In this document: piece by piece, positions 36,377 through 45,193 of the stretch
Position numbering within the stretch: the first letter of the stretch is position 1
Layout: each line of letters opens with the position of its first letter
NCBI GenBank assembly: GCA_026400835.1
Contig: JAPLOA010000056.1
Location: forward strand, 124,001-188,000
Reading direction: 5' to 3'
Source: Planctomycetales bacterium
GTDB lineage: Bacteria > Planctomycetota > Planctomycetia > Planctomycetales > Planctomycetaceae
DNA: 64,000 nucleotides
Made by a program: the position numbers and the translations under genes
Notes under the pieces: generated by a model
Database searches by the model: none
What the model was told of the DNA's origin: nothing
Seen by the model: the letters and a program-made list of their open reading frames with translations, nothing else

Positions 36377-37771
36377 CTAAATCTCCGTCCGCGCTTGCGT
36401 CGCAATGACTGCCTCGTTTTCGTCGCCCGAGAATTCCCGGTGCAGAAGTGTTAACATCGTCTGCAGAAACGCGACAACAATAGGGCCAATAAAAACCCCG
36501 AACGGTCCCAGAGTCTGAACCCCGCCAAGAACACCAAGCAGCCCTGCCAAAGGATGCAGTGACGCGCGTTCCATGATGATCCACGGGCGGATCACATTGT
36601 CGACGGTGGAGATCACCAGCATCCCATAGATTGCCAGCGCGACGCCGGCGGTCATGTTTCCTTCACCAAACGCAAGCCAAAGACTGGCCGGGATCCAGAC
36701 GAGGGATGCTCCTACGAACGGAACCATCGCCAGTAACGCAGTGAGAGCCATCAACAGAAAGATGGATTGCATACCCGCGAACCAGAAGCCGACTCCCGAA
36801 AGTACGGCCTGTGTCGTGGCCGAGGCAATACTGCCCGCCACGACCGCACGGACAAGCATCTGGAACTCGGTCAACAGTTGCTGCTCGTATTTGTCCTCGA
36901 GCGGCGACAGCACCATAATCGCTTTCACGATCTCGGGGCCATCAGCAAACCAAAAGAACAGAGCCATCACGAAAATCAACAGGCCAAACGTCACCTTGGC
37001 CAATGCGACTGATGTTGCACCGCTGAGAGACGCGATACCACCGGGGGTGATCGCCAGGAACTGTCCGGAGATTCGCTGCACGTCAGCCGACGTCGGGTTT
37101 GCCATCTCTTTCAAAGGCACTCGCCAGACTCCACCCAGCATCTGATTTCGGTAGTCGTGAAAGTTATGTGCGGAATTCTCGATCCATTGCTGGTACGCAA
37201 GCGTACCAGGTGAGGAATCAGCGGCTTTGGTGAGAGCAGCCTGCAGTCGCTCGACTCCGGGCTGTAAATCCGCTCGAGAATTCAACATCGCGTTCTCATT
37301 CATGCGGCGAAACTCGTCGGCGATGTGAACAAGTGCAGCCGCATTTCCCCGAGCCGCTGCACCGTTCGCTGCGTCGGCCCTCAATTCACCCAGAGACGAC
37401 TCGATAAAACGACATTCGGCTACGAATGGATAATCCAGTCCCAGAGAATACCGTGCACGATTCAGTTGACCTCGCATCGAGTCTGTATCAAGTTTGTTCA
37501 CGAGTTCGATGGCTTCGTATCCCGCAATCATGGCAACAGTTAGCACGGGGACCAGCACGGCCAGCAGGACTGCCACCGTCATCAGCACTGCGCCCACATA
37601 GCGACGGTTGTTGCACCAGCGTACGACATAAAGATGCAATGGTCGCAACATCAGCACCGTCACAGCCGCAAGAAACAACGGCAGCAGGAAGACCGACACG
37701 ACCTGGTAGAACAAAGCCAGAAGAATACTGGTCGCCAGAATGAGTACGACAAAGGAAATGACTCGAGCCAT
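36377..37771 (-). CDS. AI-2E family transporter (PerM/YdiK-like permease)
   Basis: This 464-residue inner-membrane protein has the layout of the AI-2 exporter family: paired N-terminal helices (VISFVVLILATSILLALFYQ, FLLPLFLAAVTVLMLRPL), a third helix, a large soluble loop (about 85-245), then a C-terminal helix cluster (FGLLIFVMALFFWF, SIFLLMALTALLAMVPFVGA, VALAIYGMLVISTVDNVIRP, FGVFIGPIVVAFLQTMLTLL). The central loop is longer than in E. coli TqsA/YdiK. Members export autoinducer-2 or act as Na+/H+ antiporters; the substrate here is unknown. Confidence 0.9.
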   Translation of the reverse strand: MARVISFVVLILATSILLALFYQVVSVFLLPLFLAAVTVLMLRPLHLYVVRWCNNRRYVGAVLMTVAVLLAVLVPVLTVAMIAGYEAIELVNKLDTDSMRGQLNRARYSLGLDYPFVAECRFIESSLGELRADAANGAAARGNAAALVHIADEFRRMNENAMLNSRADLQPGVERLQAALTKAADSSPGTLAYQQWIENSAHNFHDYRNQMLGGVWRVPLKEMANPTSADVQRISGQFLAITPGGIASLSGATSVALAKVTFGLLIFVMALFFWFADGPEIVKAIMVLSPLEDKYEQQLLTEFQMLVRAVVAGSIASATTQAVLSGVGFWFAGMQSIFLLMALTALLAMVPFVGASLVWIPASLWLAFGEGNMTAGVALAIYGMLVISTVDNVIRPWIIMERASLHPLAGLLGVLGGVQTLGPFGVFIGPIVVAFLQTMLTLLHREFSGDENEAVIATQARTEI

Positions 37772-38225
37772 TGATCACCGTAGTTTCAGGAGACACGATA
37801 CAGTCTAAGGCGGGGCAAAAGTGTGTGCAGGCTTCGCGAATCGAAGGCTAATGATTCCGCATTTTCGTTGAACGTCGGGCCGGAGACAGCGGCCATTTCC
37901 TCAGCCATCGTCACCGCCTCAGCGATCAGCGGATGACACAGCAGCCCTCTGCGTCCCGCATCGCGTGAGTCTAATCCTCCGTCCCTGCAGTCGCAATTCG
38001 CTAAGAAACAGTCCCGCAATAACGTGGGGTTTGACTCACTGGGAGACTCAATCCGTGCGCCTGCCTTCGCTGAAGCTCACTTGTCACAGCCAACAGGAAA
38101 ACGTCGCCGCTTTCAGGCTGTGACACGTGAATGCGGAGGTGCACCAATCACGGATAGCTCTTCGAACCCCGTTCCTAAGGACCAGTCCCGAAATAAGTTC
38201 CCTGAATCACAACCCGACGCGTCAG

Positions 38226-38556
38226 TTTTGAAGTTGCGCATTTGTCCCCATCCCAACCCGCTGCGTGAGCGAGGGATTGTGTTTTTGCGTTTTAAGCAGG
38301 GTTGCCGGGAATCCCTCGCTGACGCTTTTTGAAGTTGCGCATTTGTGCCCATCCCAACCCGCTGCGTGAGCGAGGGATTGTGTTTTTGCGTTTTACGCAG
38401 TGTTTCTGTAAATCCCTCGCTGACGCTTCGGGTTGAGATAATTCCCAATGCTTTTTTGCAGGCTGCACAAACCAAAGCGTCGAAACGCGCAACTTCAAAA
38501 CGCGTCAGCGAGGGATCGGTGCCTTCCAGAAAAATCCCTCACTGACGTTTCGGGTT
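38226..38556. repeat. Cluster of GAGGGAT palindromic repeats
   Basis: Two direct copies of a 101-bp unit begin GAAGTTGCGCATTTGT at 38230 and 38331. Each carries AACCCGCTGCGTGAGCGAGG on the left and AATCCCTCGCTGACGC on the right, so each can fold into a long hairpin. A third, shorter hairpin (CGCGTCAGCGAGGGATC / ATCCCTCACTGACG) is at 38501-38546. TTTTGAAGTTGCGC before copy 1 recurs inverted as GCGCAACTTCAAAA at 38487-38500. The whole 37772-38603 gap (832 bp) holds no supported gene; the frames seen in it are products of these repeats. Confidence 0.9.
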
Positions 38557-38603
38557 GTGATTTCTCGTCTCAGTAGAAACCGGATGTTACCTGGGGACTG
38601 TTC

Positions 38604-39569
38604 CTAAGGATGCAACGGCCATGTGGCTTTTGCGATTGGTGAAACATAATCGTCCGGCTTGACGGTCAGAATACTGCAGTCACAAGTGTCGAGCACACGC
38701 TCCGCCGTGTTCCCCAGCACAATTCCTTTGACACCACTGCGACCTACAGTCCCAATCGAAATCAGATCGGCCTCATGTTTCATAGCAATTCGTGAAATCT
38801 CCTGCCATGGATGTCCCCAGGTCAGGTGCGAAACGATTCGAGACACACCTGACCCCAGCGTCTTCAGAAATTCATCCAGTCGCTGCTCCGCCTCGTTATT
38901 GATTTCCTGACGCACCGAACTGCCCGGCGGAATGTGCTCCAGAAGATCATTCGGGACATCTTTGGAATCGATGACATGGACGAGGTGAAATTCGGCATCT
39001 GCCTTCTCCGCCAGCCAAAGTCCCGAGAGAACGGCCTTGCGGCTGCTGTCTGAAAAATCGGTTGGTGCGATTATCACTTTGGGAGCCGTTGCGTGTTCCT
39101 TCTTCACGACCCATACCGCGGCAGGACAGTTCCGAATAAGATTCTTCGCAGTACTGCCCACGAAGAACTGTTTCCAGCCGGTGATCCCGCGAGTCCCCGT
39201 CATGACGACATCGAATCCCTCCTGCTGAACCGCATGAGAAATCTCAACAAACGCTTCTCCCAGCAATGTCTCGCCGGAAATCTCAACTCCTGATCCCTTC
39301 AGCGGCTGGATCAGCACTTGTAGCTTCTGGTCAGAAACGTAACGAATCTCCTTCTCGTAGATATGCCCGTCGCCAGCCAACAAATCCTGCTTCGCTCTGT
39401 TGGACATCCCCATGGTCGCACGACGAAGATTATCCAGAACATGACTCAGCACAACGCGTCCTGACGACTGCTTTGCCACCCAAACCGCCAGGTGCAATGC
39501 GGCTGCGGAATCCTCCGAAAAGTCGGTCGCGACCAGAATGTTTCGAAACTCGATTAAGTCAGCAGACAT
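38604..39569 (-). CDS. Tandem universal stress protein (two UspA domains)
   Basis: This 321-residue cytoplasmic protein has two USP domains. Domain 1 (about 8-150) starts FRNILVATDFSEDSAAAL and ends with the nucleotide loop GTRGITGWKQFFVGSTAKNL. Domain 2 (about 158-310) starts KVIIAPTDFSDSSRKAVLSG and ends GTVGRSGVKGIVLGNTAERV, matching the ATP-binding G-x2-G-x9-G-S/T signature. The start at 39569 gives MSADLIEFRNI with a purine-rich ribosome site, and is preferred over 39614. It lies 143 bp downstream of a calcium-type P-ATPase gene on the same strand, so the two may be co-expressed. Confidence 0.93.
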   Translation of the reverse strand: MSADLIEFRNILVATDFSEDSAAALHLAVWVAKQSSGRVVLSHVLDNLRRATMGMSNRAKQDLLAGDGHIYEKEIRYVSDQKLQVLIQPLKGSGVEISGETLLGEAFVEISHAVQQEGFDVVMTGTRGITGWKQFFVGSTAKNLIRNCPAAVWVVKKEHATAPKVIIAPTDFSDSSRKAVLSGLWLAEKADAEFHLVHVIDSKDVPNDLLEHIPPGSSVRQEINNEAEQRLDEFLKTLGSGVSRIVSHLTWGHPWQEISRIAMKHEADLISIGTVGRSGVKGIVLGNTAERVLDTCDCSILTVKPDDYVSPIAKATWPLHP

Positions 39570-39712
39570 CACCGAAGGCCCTTTAATGAAATGATGCGTT
39601 GTACAGCGACGCAACCGGACTCAATGCACAACCCATACCAGGGCAAAACTATTGAGTCTGAAGGGGAATTGCCCTGCACATGTGCGATATGGACCATCCT
39701 GTTCGATTCTCA

Positions 39713-42496
39713 TCATATTCGCAGGCACTCAGACAACGATCTCTTTCGATGGAACGCAACGATCTTCAACAGTTCAATCACCGTCACAGGAATCACGGAC
39801 AGCAGCAAAACCAGTAGCCATTCCCTCGGCAATAGAGTCGTCACTTCAAAGACCTTTTGGGTCCACGGGATAGTCATGATGCTTAACTGCAGCAGAACCG
39901 AAACTGCCACAGCGCCGAACAGCCAGAGATTTGAGAAGACTCCAAGTTCCGGCATGGTGTAGCGATGACTCCGACATCCAAAGGCAAAGAACAACTGCGA
40001 AAACGCGGCGACGGCAAATGTCACCGTGCGAGCCGCGACAAGCTGTGTTTCCTTCCTCTCATAAACCAACCAGAAGCCGGCCAGTGTCACGCACGCTATC
40101 AATAGTCCATGACACAGAATCAGCATTCCACTTTGCTTCGTCAGAACCGCCTGCTCCGGAGACCGTGGAGGACGATTCATGATATCCTTCTCCGGAGGTT
40201 CCATTCCCAGTGCCAGGGCTGGCAATCCGTCTGTGACCAGATTGATCCAGAGAATCTGTATGGCCATCAATGGAACCGGCCACCCAGCCAGAACGGCGAT
40301 AAACATCAGCAGAACTTCGCTGGTATTACAGGACAACAGAAAGTGAATGAACTTTCGAATGTTGTCAAAGATTCCTCGCCCTTCCTCAACAGCACTGACA
40401 ATGGACGCAAAATTATCGTCCATCAGAATCATATCGGACGCTTCTTTCGTGACGTCCGTTCCCGTAACGCCCATCGCGATACCGATATCAGCGGCCTTCA
40501 CGGCCGGAGCATCATTGACTCCATCTCCGGTCATGGCGACGATCTGGCCACGAGCCTTCAACGCCTTCACAATGCGCAGCTTGTGCTCCGGTGAAACTCG
40601 CGCGAACACCGAGACCGACTCGACATCTTTCTCCAGTTGTTCTGTCGTGGCTTCATCCAGCTCCAGGCCCGACATCACATGGCTCTGGTCATCAGCGATA
40701 TGCAGTTCTCTGGCAATCGCCAGAGCTGTCTCCGGATGGTCGCCAGTAATCATGACCGGACGAATTCCGGCAACACGGCACTTCTCCACCGCCACTCGCG
40801 CCTCATCGCGGGGCGGATCGATCATACCCACGAGGCCGGCAAACACGAGTCCGGATTCTTCATTGATTTCAGACTCCAACGAAGTCTGATCCCGATAGGC
40901 CAGCGCGAGTACTCGATAAGCTCGAGATGCCAGCAGTGAACTTGTTTTTATGATCTCTCGCCGACGTTCCCCGGTCAGTTCGACCTCCGTATACCCACGA
41001 CGCTCCCGAACACACTTGCCCAGAATCATCTCCGGCGCACCTTTGCTGTGCATGACGATTCGACCATCCGCACTCTGGATCACAACCGACATTGTCTTGC
41101 GGTTGGAATCAAACGGGATCTCAGACAGGATCTTCTCCTTCGAATCATGCGCCTGAATACCGGCCTTCATGGCCACAACCAGCAGTGCTCCCTCAGTCGG
41201 GTCACCGATCACCTGCCAACCATCGCCTTCGCCATCTTTCTGATGAATCGTCGCATTATTGCAACGCGCAGAGGCCGTCAGCAGTGGTAGTAGTTCCGGG
41301 TCTTCCTGAGCATTGATCTTTGTTTCGGCTACAGGCTTTCCATCGCTCGAACTGTTTGAATCATCAACCCGAAGAAACTCACCATGCGGCGAATAGCCAG
41401 CCCCGGTGACTCGAACAGACTGCGACGCAGTGACGATCTCTCGCACCGTCATTTCATTGCGAGTCAGCGTGCCTGTCTTGTCCGAACAAATCACAGTCAC
41501 AGAACCCAGCGTTTCCACACTCGGGAGTTTTCTGACCAACGCATGCCGCTTAACCATCCGCTGCAGCCCCAGCGCGAGCGTCATCGTGACCACTGCAGGA
41601 AGTCCCTCCGGCACAGCCGCCACAGCGAGGCTGACCGACACCAGCAGCATTTCCAGGACCTTGCCACCACGCATCAGTTGCAGCGCAAAGATAACCACAA
41701 CAATAATCAGGCAGACGCCAACAAGCACCTTACCCAGTTCGGCCAGCCGCTTTTGCAAGGGCGTTAGTTCTCGCTCGGAGCGGTTCAACATTCCGGCAAT
41801 TTGCCCCAGCTCCGTTTTCATTCCGGTCTGGACCACCACGGCGGTTGCTTTGCCGGCAGCCGTCACGGTCCCCATGTAGATCATGTTGCGACGATCACCG
41901 AGCGATGCGTTCTCCTGCAGACTGCAGTTTGCGTCCTTATCGACAGGAACCGATTCCCCCGTCAATGCCGCTTCCTGCACCTGCAGACTGAATGACGTCA
42001 ACAGGCGACAGTCGGCCGGAACATTATCTCCGGCTTCGATCAGAATGCAGTCGCCGGACACCAGTTCACTGGCCGGAAGTAACTGCATTTCTCCATTGCG
42101 CAGAACCCTGGCCATTGGCGATGACAACTTCTGCAAGGACGCCAGCGCACGCTCGGCTCGCTCTTCCTGCATGAAGCCAATGATGCCGTTCAACAACACG
42201 ATGGCCAGAATCGCAAATGTGTCGATCCATTCGCCCATGAGGCCCGCGATCAAGGCCGCAAAAATCAGAATCCAGATGACGAGATCAGAGAACTGCGCCA
42301 ATAGTTTTTTCCAAAGCGGCACAGGAGCGGCTTCGGAGAGAACGTTGAATCCTGCCTCGTTCCGTCTCAGAAGCACGTCGTCGGTCGACAATCCCAGCGT
42401 GGGTTCCACCGTGAGCAACTTCAGAATGTCGGGGGTCGGCACCATGTGCCAGATTGGCTCACTTCGCTGTAAAGATTTCGCCACCTTCCGCACCAT
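39713..42496 (-). CDS. P-type cation-transporting ATPase (type II, Ca2+-like)
   Basis: This 927-residue P2-type ion pump is complete. Visible in order: cation-ATPase N-terminus (WHMVPTPDILKLL, GLSTDDVLLRRNEAGFNVL), actuator loop TGESVPVDK, M4 AVPEGLPAVVT and phosphorylation site DKTGTLTRNEMT. The nucleotide domain has HSKGAPEMIL; GDGVNDAPAVKAADIGIAMG is the hinge. M5-M6 read LLSCNTSEVLLMF and ILWINLVTDGLPALALGMEP. The PEGLP and N...T-D pattern matches bacterial Ca2+ and Ca2+/Mn2+ pumps of SERCA/PMR1 type. Substrate remains inferred. The pump would export or sequester divalent cation at the inner membrane. Confidence 0.93.
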   Translation of the reverse strand: MVRKVAKSLQRSEPIWHMVPTPDILKLLTVEPTLGLSTDDVLLRRNEAGFNVLSEAAPVPLWKKLLAQFSDLVIWILIFAALIAGLMGEWIDTFAILAIVLLNGIIGFMQEERAERALASLQKLSSPMARVLRNGEMQLLPASELVSGDCILIEAGDNVPADCRLLTSFSLQVQEAALTGESVPVDKDANCSLQENASLGDRRNMIYMGTVTAAGKATAVVVQTGMKTELGQIAGMLNRSERELTPLQKRLAELGKVLVGVCLIIVVVIFALQLMRGGKVLEMLLVSVSLAVAAVPEGLPAVVTMTLALGLQRMVKRHALVRKLPSVETLGSVTVICSDKTGTLTRNEMTVREIVTASQSVRVTGAGYSPHGEFLRVDDSNSSSDGKPVAETKINAQEDPELLPLLTASARCNNATIHQKDGEGDGWQVIGDPTEGALLVVAMKAGIQAHDSKEKILSEIPFDSNRKTMSVVIQSADGRIVMHSKGAPEMILGKCVRERRGYTEVELTGERRREIIKTSSLLASRAYRVLALAYRDQTSLESEINEESGLVFAGLVGMIDPPRDEARVAVEKCRVAGIRPVMITGDHPETALAIARELHIADDQSHVMSGLELDEATTEQLEKDVESVSVFARVSPEHKLRIVKALKARGQIVAMTGDGVNDAPAVKAADIGIAMGVTGTDVTKEASDMILMDDNFASIVSAVEEGRGIFDNIRKFIHFLLSCNTSEVLLMFIAVLAGWPVPLMAIQILWINLVTDGLPALALGMEPPEKDIMNRPPRSPEQAVLTKQSGMLILCHGLLIACVTLAGFWLVYERKETQLVAARTVTFAVAAFSQLFFAFGCRSHRYTMPELGVFSNLWLFGAVAVSVLLQLSIMTIPWTQKVFEVTTLLPREWLLVLLLSVIPVTVIELLKIVAFHRKRSLSECLRI

Positions 42497-42714
42497 CGTC
42501 TTTCTTCATGAGCCGCACTTTGACCGTACTTTGCCCAAACCGCAGATACGACTCGAAACAATTGCCCGGAAAAATTTAACAAGCTCATTGTCGTCGATCG
42601 ACTCGCACGAAAAGTCACGACGCAAAACTCGGGCCATGTCGAACGTACGATGCCGAGTTCTGTCGAAAACAGGACGCGCCGAGTTGCCTTGCGGGGCGAA
42701 TAAGTACGGAGTAC

Positions 42715-45117
42715 TCAGGTGCCGGAGCCCGCGTTCCGCCGATCCAACTGCAATTCCAGTGAATTTCGCAATTCACGAACTCGTTCCACATCAACCCCGG
42801 GAGTCGGGTTAGTGATGAACCAACTCGCGTCGCGAATGGCCATTTCCAGCCGTCCCGTGCGCGCTCGCATTTCCAAACGCTTGGCTCGATGTTCGGGATT
42901 CAGCGGTTCCAGCATCACCAGCGTTTCGAGATATCGCAACACGTCGTCGTCGTTCTTCTCATCTTCTGCAAGGTTCAAAAGATTCCGTGTCATGCGCTCC
43001 ATAATCTCAAGTGGCGTTTGCGCTTCACGGAAACGTGGCAGATCGGGAAAATTGGCATCAGCAAGAACTTTGCGAACTTCCTCATCGTTCATGCGGCGAC
43101 CATGTTCGAACGGGTCAATGACTTCACTGGCCTGTGATGAATCGGCGGGTTCATAACGCACGACGAAATGTCCCGGAAGGCCGACACCAACGACCTTCAG
43201 GTCGACTCGTTTGGCAAGCTCCATATAGACTACGGAAATTGTGATCGGCAAACCTTCTCGGTCATCAATCACTTCGTTCAGATAGCTGTTGGATCGAGTG
43301 TAATATTCCGACTGACTTCCACGCATACCCAGTTCTTCAAACAAATATTTATCGAGCGCAGCCAGACGTTGTAGTTCCGTGGCATTTTCCGGAAACGTCC
43401 GCTTCAGCTCCTCTGCCATCTCATCCATGCGTGCCACATAAGCGTTCACGTCAACATCCGGATTATCAATATGAGCCAGCAACAGCGCGCCCTTCAGCAG
43501 ATCAGGCCTGGTGGCCGCGGATGAGCTTGCAGCGGGATCAGCGGCGGGAGGCGAAGCTGGTTGCACCTCGGACGACAAATATTCCGTGTTGAAGTCAATT
43601 CCCAAAGCGTCCGCCATCAGTCGACGAGCAGCGGTGTCATGCAGATCCCGCGCCAGCGTTCGCAGTTGCTTCGCCTGTTGCTCCATGCGAATCGCTTCTT
43701 TGTTCAATGCGTCAGTGGCAGATTCTCCAATCGGCAGCAGCTCGGCAACCATCCGATCATCAGCCGGTCGATCCGGAGTAATCTGCTTTGTCGTCGCAGT
43801 GATCTTCTCCAGATCCGGCTGGCTTAGCTCAAGTGGAAGCAATGCTGCCCCCACTGCAAATCGCCTGAACTCGGCCGCTGTACCTCTGAAGGATGCCAGC
43901 CCGAATTTGCCGGACGTCAAACCTTTGTCGGCCGACTCCAGAACCTTCTGGCCATTCACGAAACACTCAAACCGATCCATATGCATCCGCACTGTCAGCG
44001 TGTTCCACTCACCAGGCTTATAAGCGGGGTGTGGTTCGTTATGCAGAATGTTCCATGAATTGACATCCGGTCCATCGAAACGCGTGAGCCTCAAATTCCC
44101 CGCGCTGGGATAGAAGCCGTAGTGGCGTTCATTGCTATCGGAGTGAAATACCAACCCGGCAGCGCCTTGTTCATCGCCCAGCTTGACCATGACCTGCAAA
44201 TCAAACGGCATATCGGGGACATCGGCGTTGCGAAGACACAAGGTTCGTCCCCCAAAGCCAGTTCCGGAATCCGTAACCGTGATCCGACCAGCTCGCTGAC
44301 GCCAGTTGGCTCCGAACAGAGGCGTCCATTGCCGGGCGTCCAACGCACCCATCGTGCGCCATCGAGCCATTGGAATGGGGTTCGGATTGGCCAGCATGTC
44401 CCGCAGCAGCTTAACCGGCAAAGCAAACCCGACGTTCTCTGCCAGCGATGATTTCAATGTCACAATTCCCACAACATTCCCGGTACGGTCCAAAACAGGA
44501 CCACCACTGTTCCCCGGCTGAATCGGCATCGCGAGCTGCAGCATTTTGATACCATCAATGTCCTGATGCCCGGAAACAATTCCACCAGCCATGCTGTTAC
44601 GCATTCCCCTGGGATGTCCCATCGCCACCACTTCACGCCCCTGCGCGGTTTCTATGTCTTCCGACAGAGGAAGGTCCGCCAGTTCTTTTGCGTCAACTCG
44701 AAAAACAACAAGATCAATGCGATTTGTCGATGCATAAACTTCTGTGACCGGCACAATTTTCCCGCCCATCAACTCGACCGCGAAATCACGGCCATCACCA
44801 ATCACATGCCGTGCGGTAACGATCAGGCCATCTCTGGAGATAATAAAGCCCGCTCCCAATCCATGCTCCGCCCCTGTTCGATCGGTCGAGCGAATAAACA
44901 CCAGCGACGCCTTCGCTCGCGCGGCCAGAGCTTCGTTCGAAAGAACCTCCGGAGCGGCCGGAGCCTCAACCTGCGCCCCTGGCGCTGCTGTGGTCGCCTC
45001 TGCTGCTGATTGCGTCGCTTCGTCGCCGAGCAGAAAAACAGGGCATGAGCAAAAGCATAACGCGATTGCGATCAGTGAAACTGCCTGAATAATCTCAGAG
45101 CCAGTCGTCTTCGACAT
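42715..45117 (-). CDS. Fusion of trypsin-like protease, DUF1080-like lectin fold and SirB1/transglutaminase-like domain
   Basis: This 800-residue exported protein has an N-terminal hydrophobic signal (AVSLIAIALCFCSCPVFLLG). Residues 60-255 form a trypsin-like/HtrA-type protease with the triad His104 (VTARHVI), Asp135 (NRIDLVVF) and Ser204 (QPGNSGGPV). Residues about 265-425 look like a DUF1080 concanavalin-type domain (RHYGFYPSAGNLRLTRFDG, WNTLTVRMHMDRFECFVNGQ). The C-terminal part (about 545-730) is SirB1/transglutaminase-core-2-like (LNEVIDDREGLPITISVVYM, VGVGLPGHFVVRYE), then TPR-like helices. A PDZ domain is missing. The substrates are unknown; the combination suggests envelope proteolysis or surveillance. 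Confidence 0.87.
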   Translation of the reverse strand: MSKTTGSEIIQAVSLIAIALCFCSCPVFLLGDEATQSAAEATTAAPGAQVEAPAAPEVLSNEALAARAKASLVFIRSTDRTGAEHGLGAGFIISRDGLIVTARHVIGDGRDFAVELMGGKIVPVTEVYASTNRIDLVVFRVDAKELADLPLSEDIETAQGREVVAMGHPRGMRNSMAGGIVSGHQDIDGIKMLQLAMPIQPGNSGGPVLDRTGNVVGIVTLKSSLAENVGFALPVKLLRDMLANPNPIPMARWRTMGALDARQWTPLFGANWRQRAGRITVTDSGTGFGGRTLCLRNADVPDMPFDLQVMVKLGDEQGAAGLVFHSDSNERHYGFYPSAGNLRLTRFDGPDVNSWNILHNEPHPAYKPGEWNTLTVRMHMDRFECFVNGQKVLESADKGLTSGKFGLASFRGTAAEFRRFAVGAALLPLELSQPDLEKITATTKQITPDRPADDRMVAELLPIGESATDALNKEAIRMEQQAKQLRTLARDLHDTAARRLMADALGIDFNTEYLSSEVQPASPPAADPAASSSAATRPDLLKGALLLAHIDNPDVDVNAYVARMDEMAEELKRTFPENATELQRLAALDKYLFEELGMRGSQSEYYTRSNSYLNEVIDDREGLPITISVVYMELAKRVDLKVVGVGLPGHFVVRYEPADSSQASEVIDPFEHGRRMNDEEVRKVLADANFPDLPRFREAQTPLEIMERMTRNLLNLAEDEKNDDDVLRYLETLVMLEPLNPEHRAKRLEMRARTGRLEMAIRDASWFITNPTPGVDVERVRELRNSLELQLDRRNAGSGT

Positions 45118-45193
45118 CGTAAGTCTCGTTTTCGTTTACCGGATATTCCTCAATGCGGCGGGAAACGAATTAAACCGAGTTTTGCCAATCGCG

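Noticed and set aside
38113-38475. 120-codon minus-strand frame rich in Ser/Arg/Thr.
   Set aside because: It is translation of the GAGCGAGGGAT hairpin repeats; the same peptide phrases recur because the DNA repeats, and other frames do the same.
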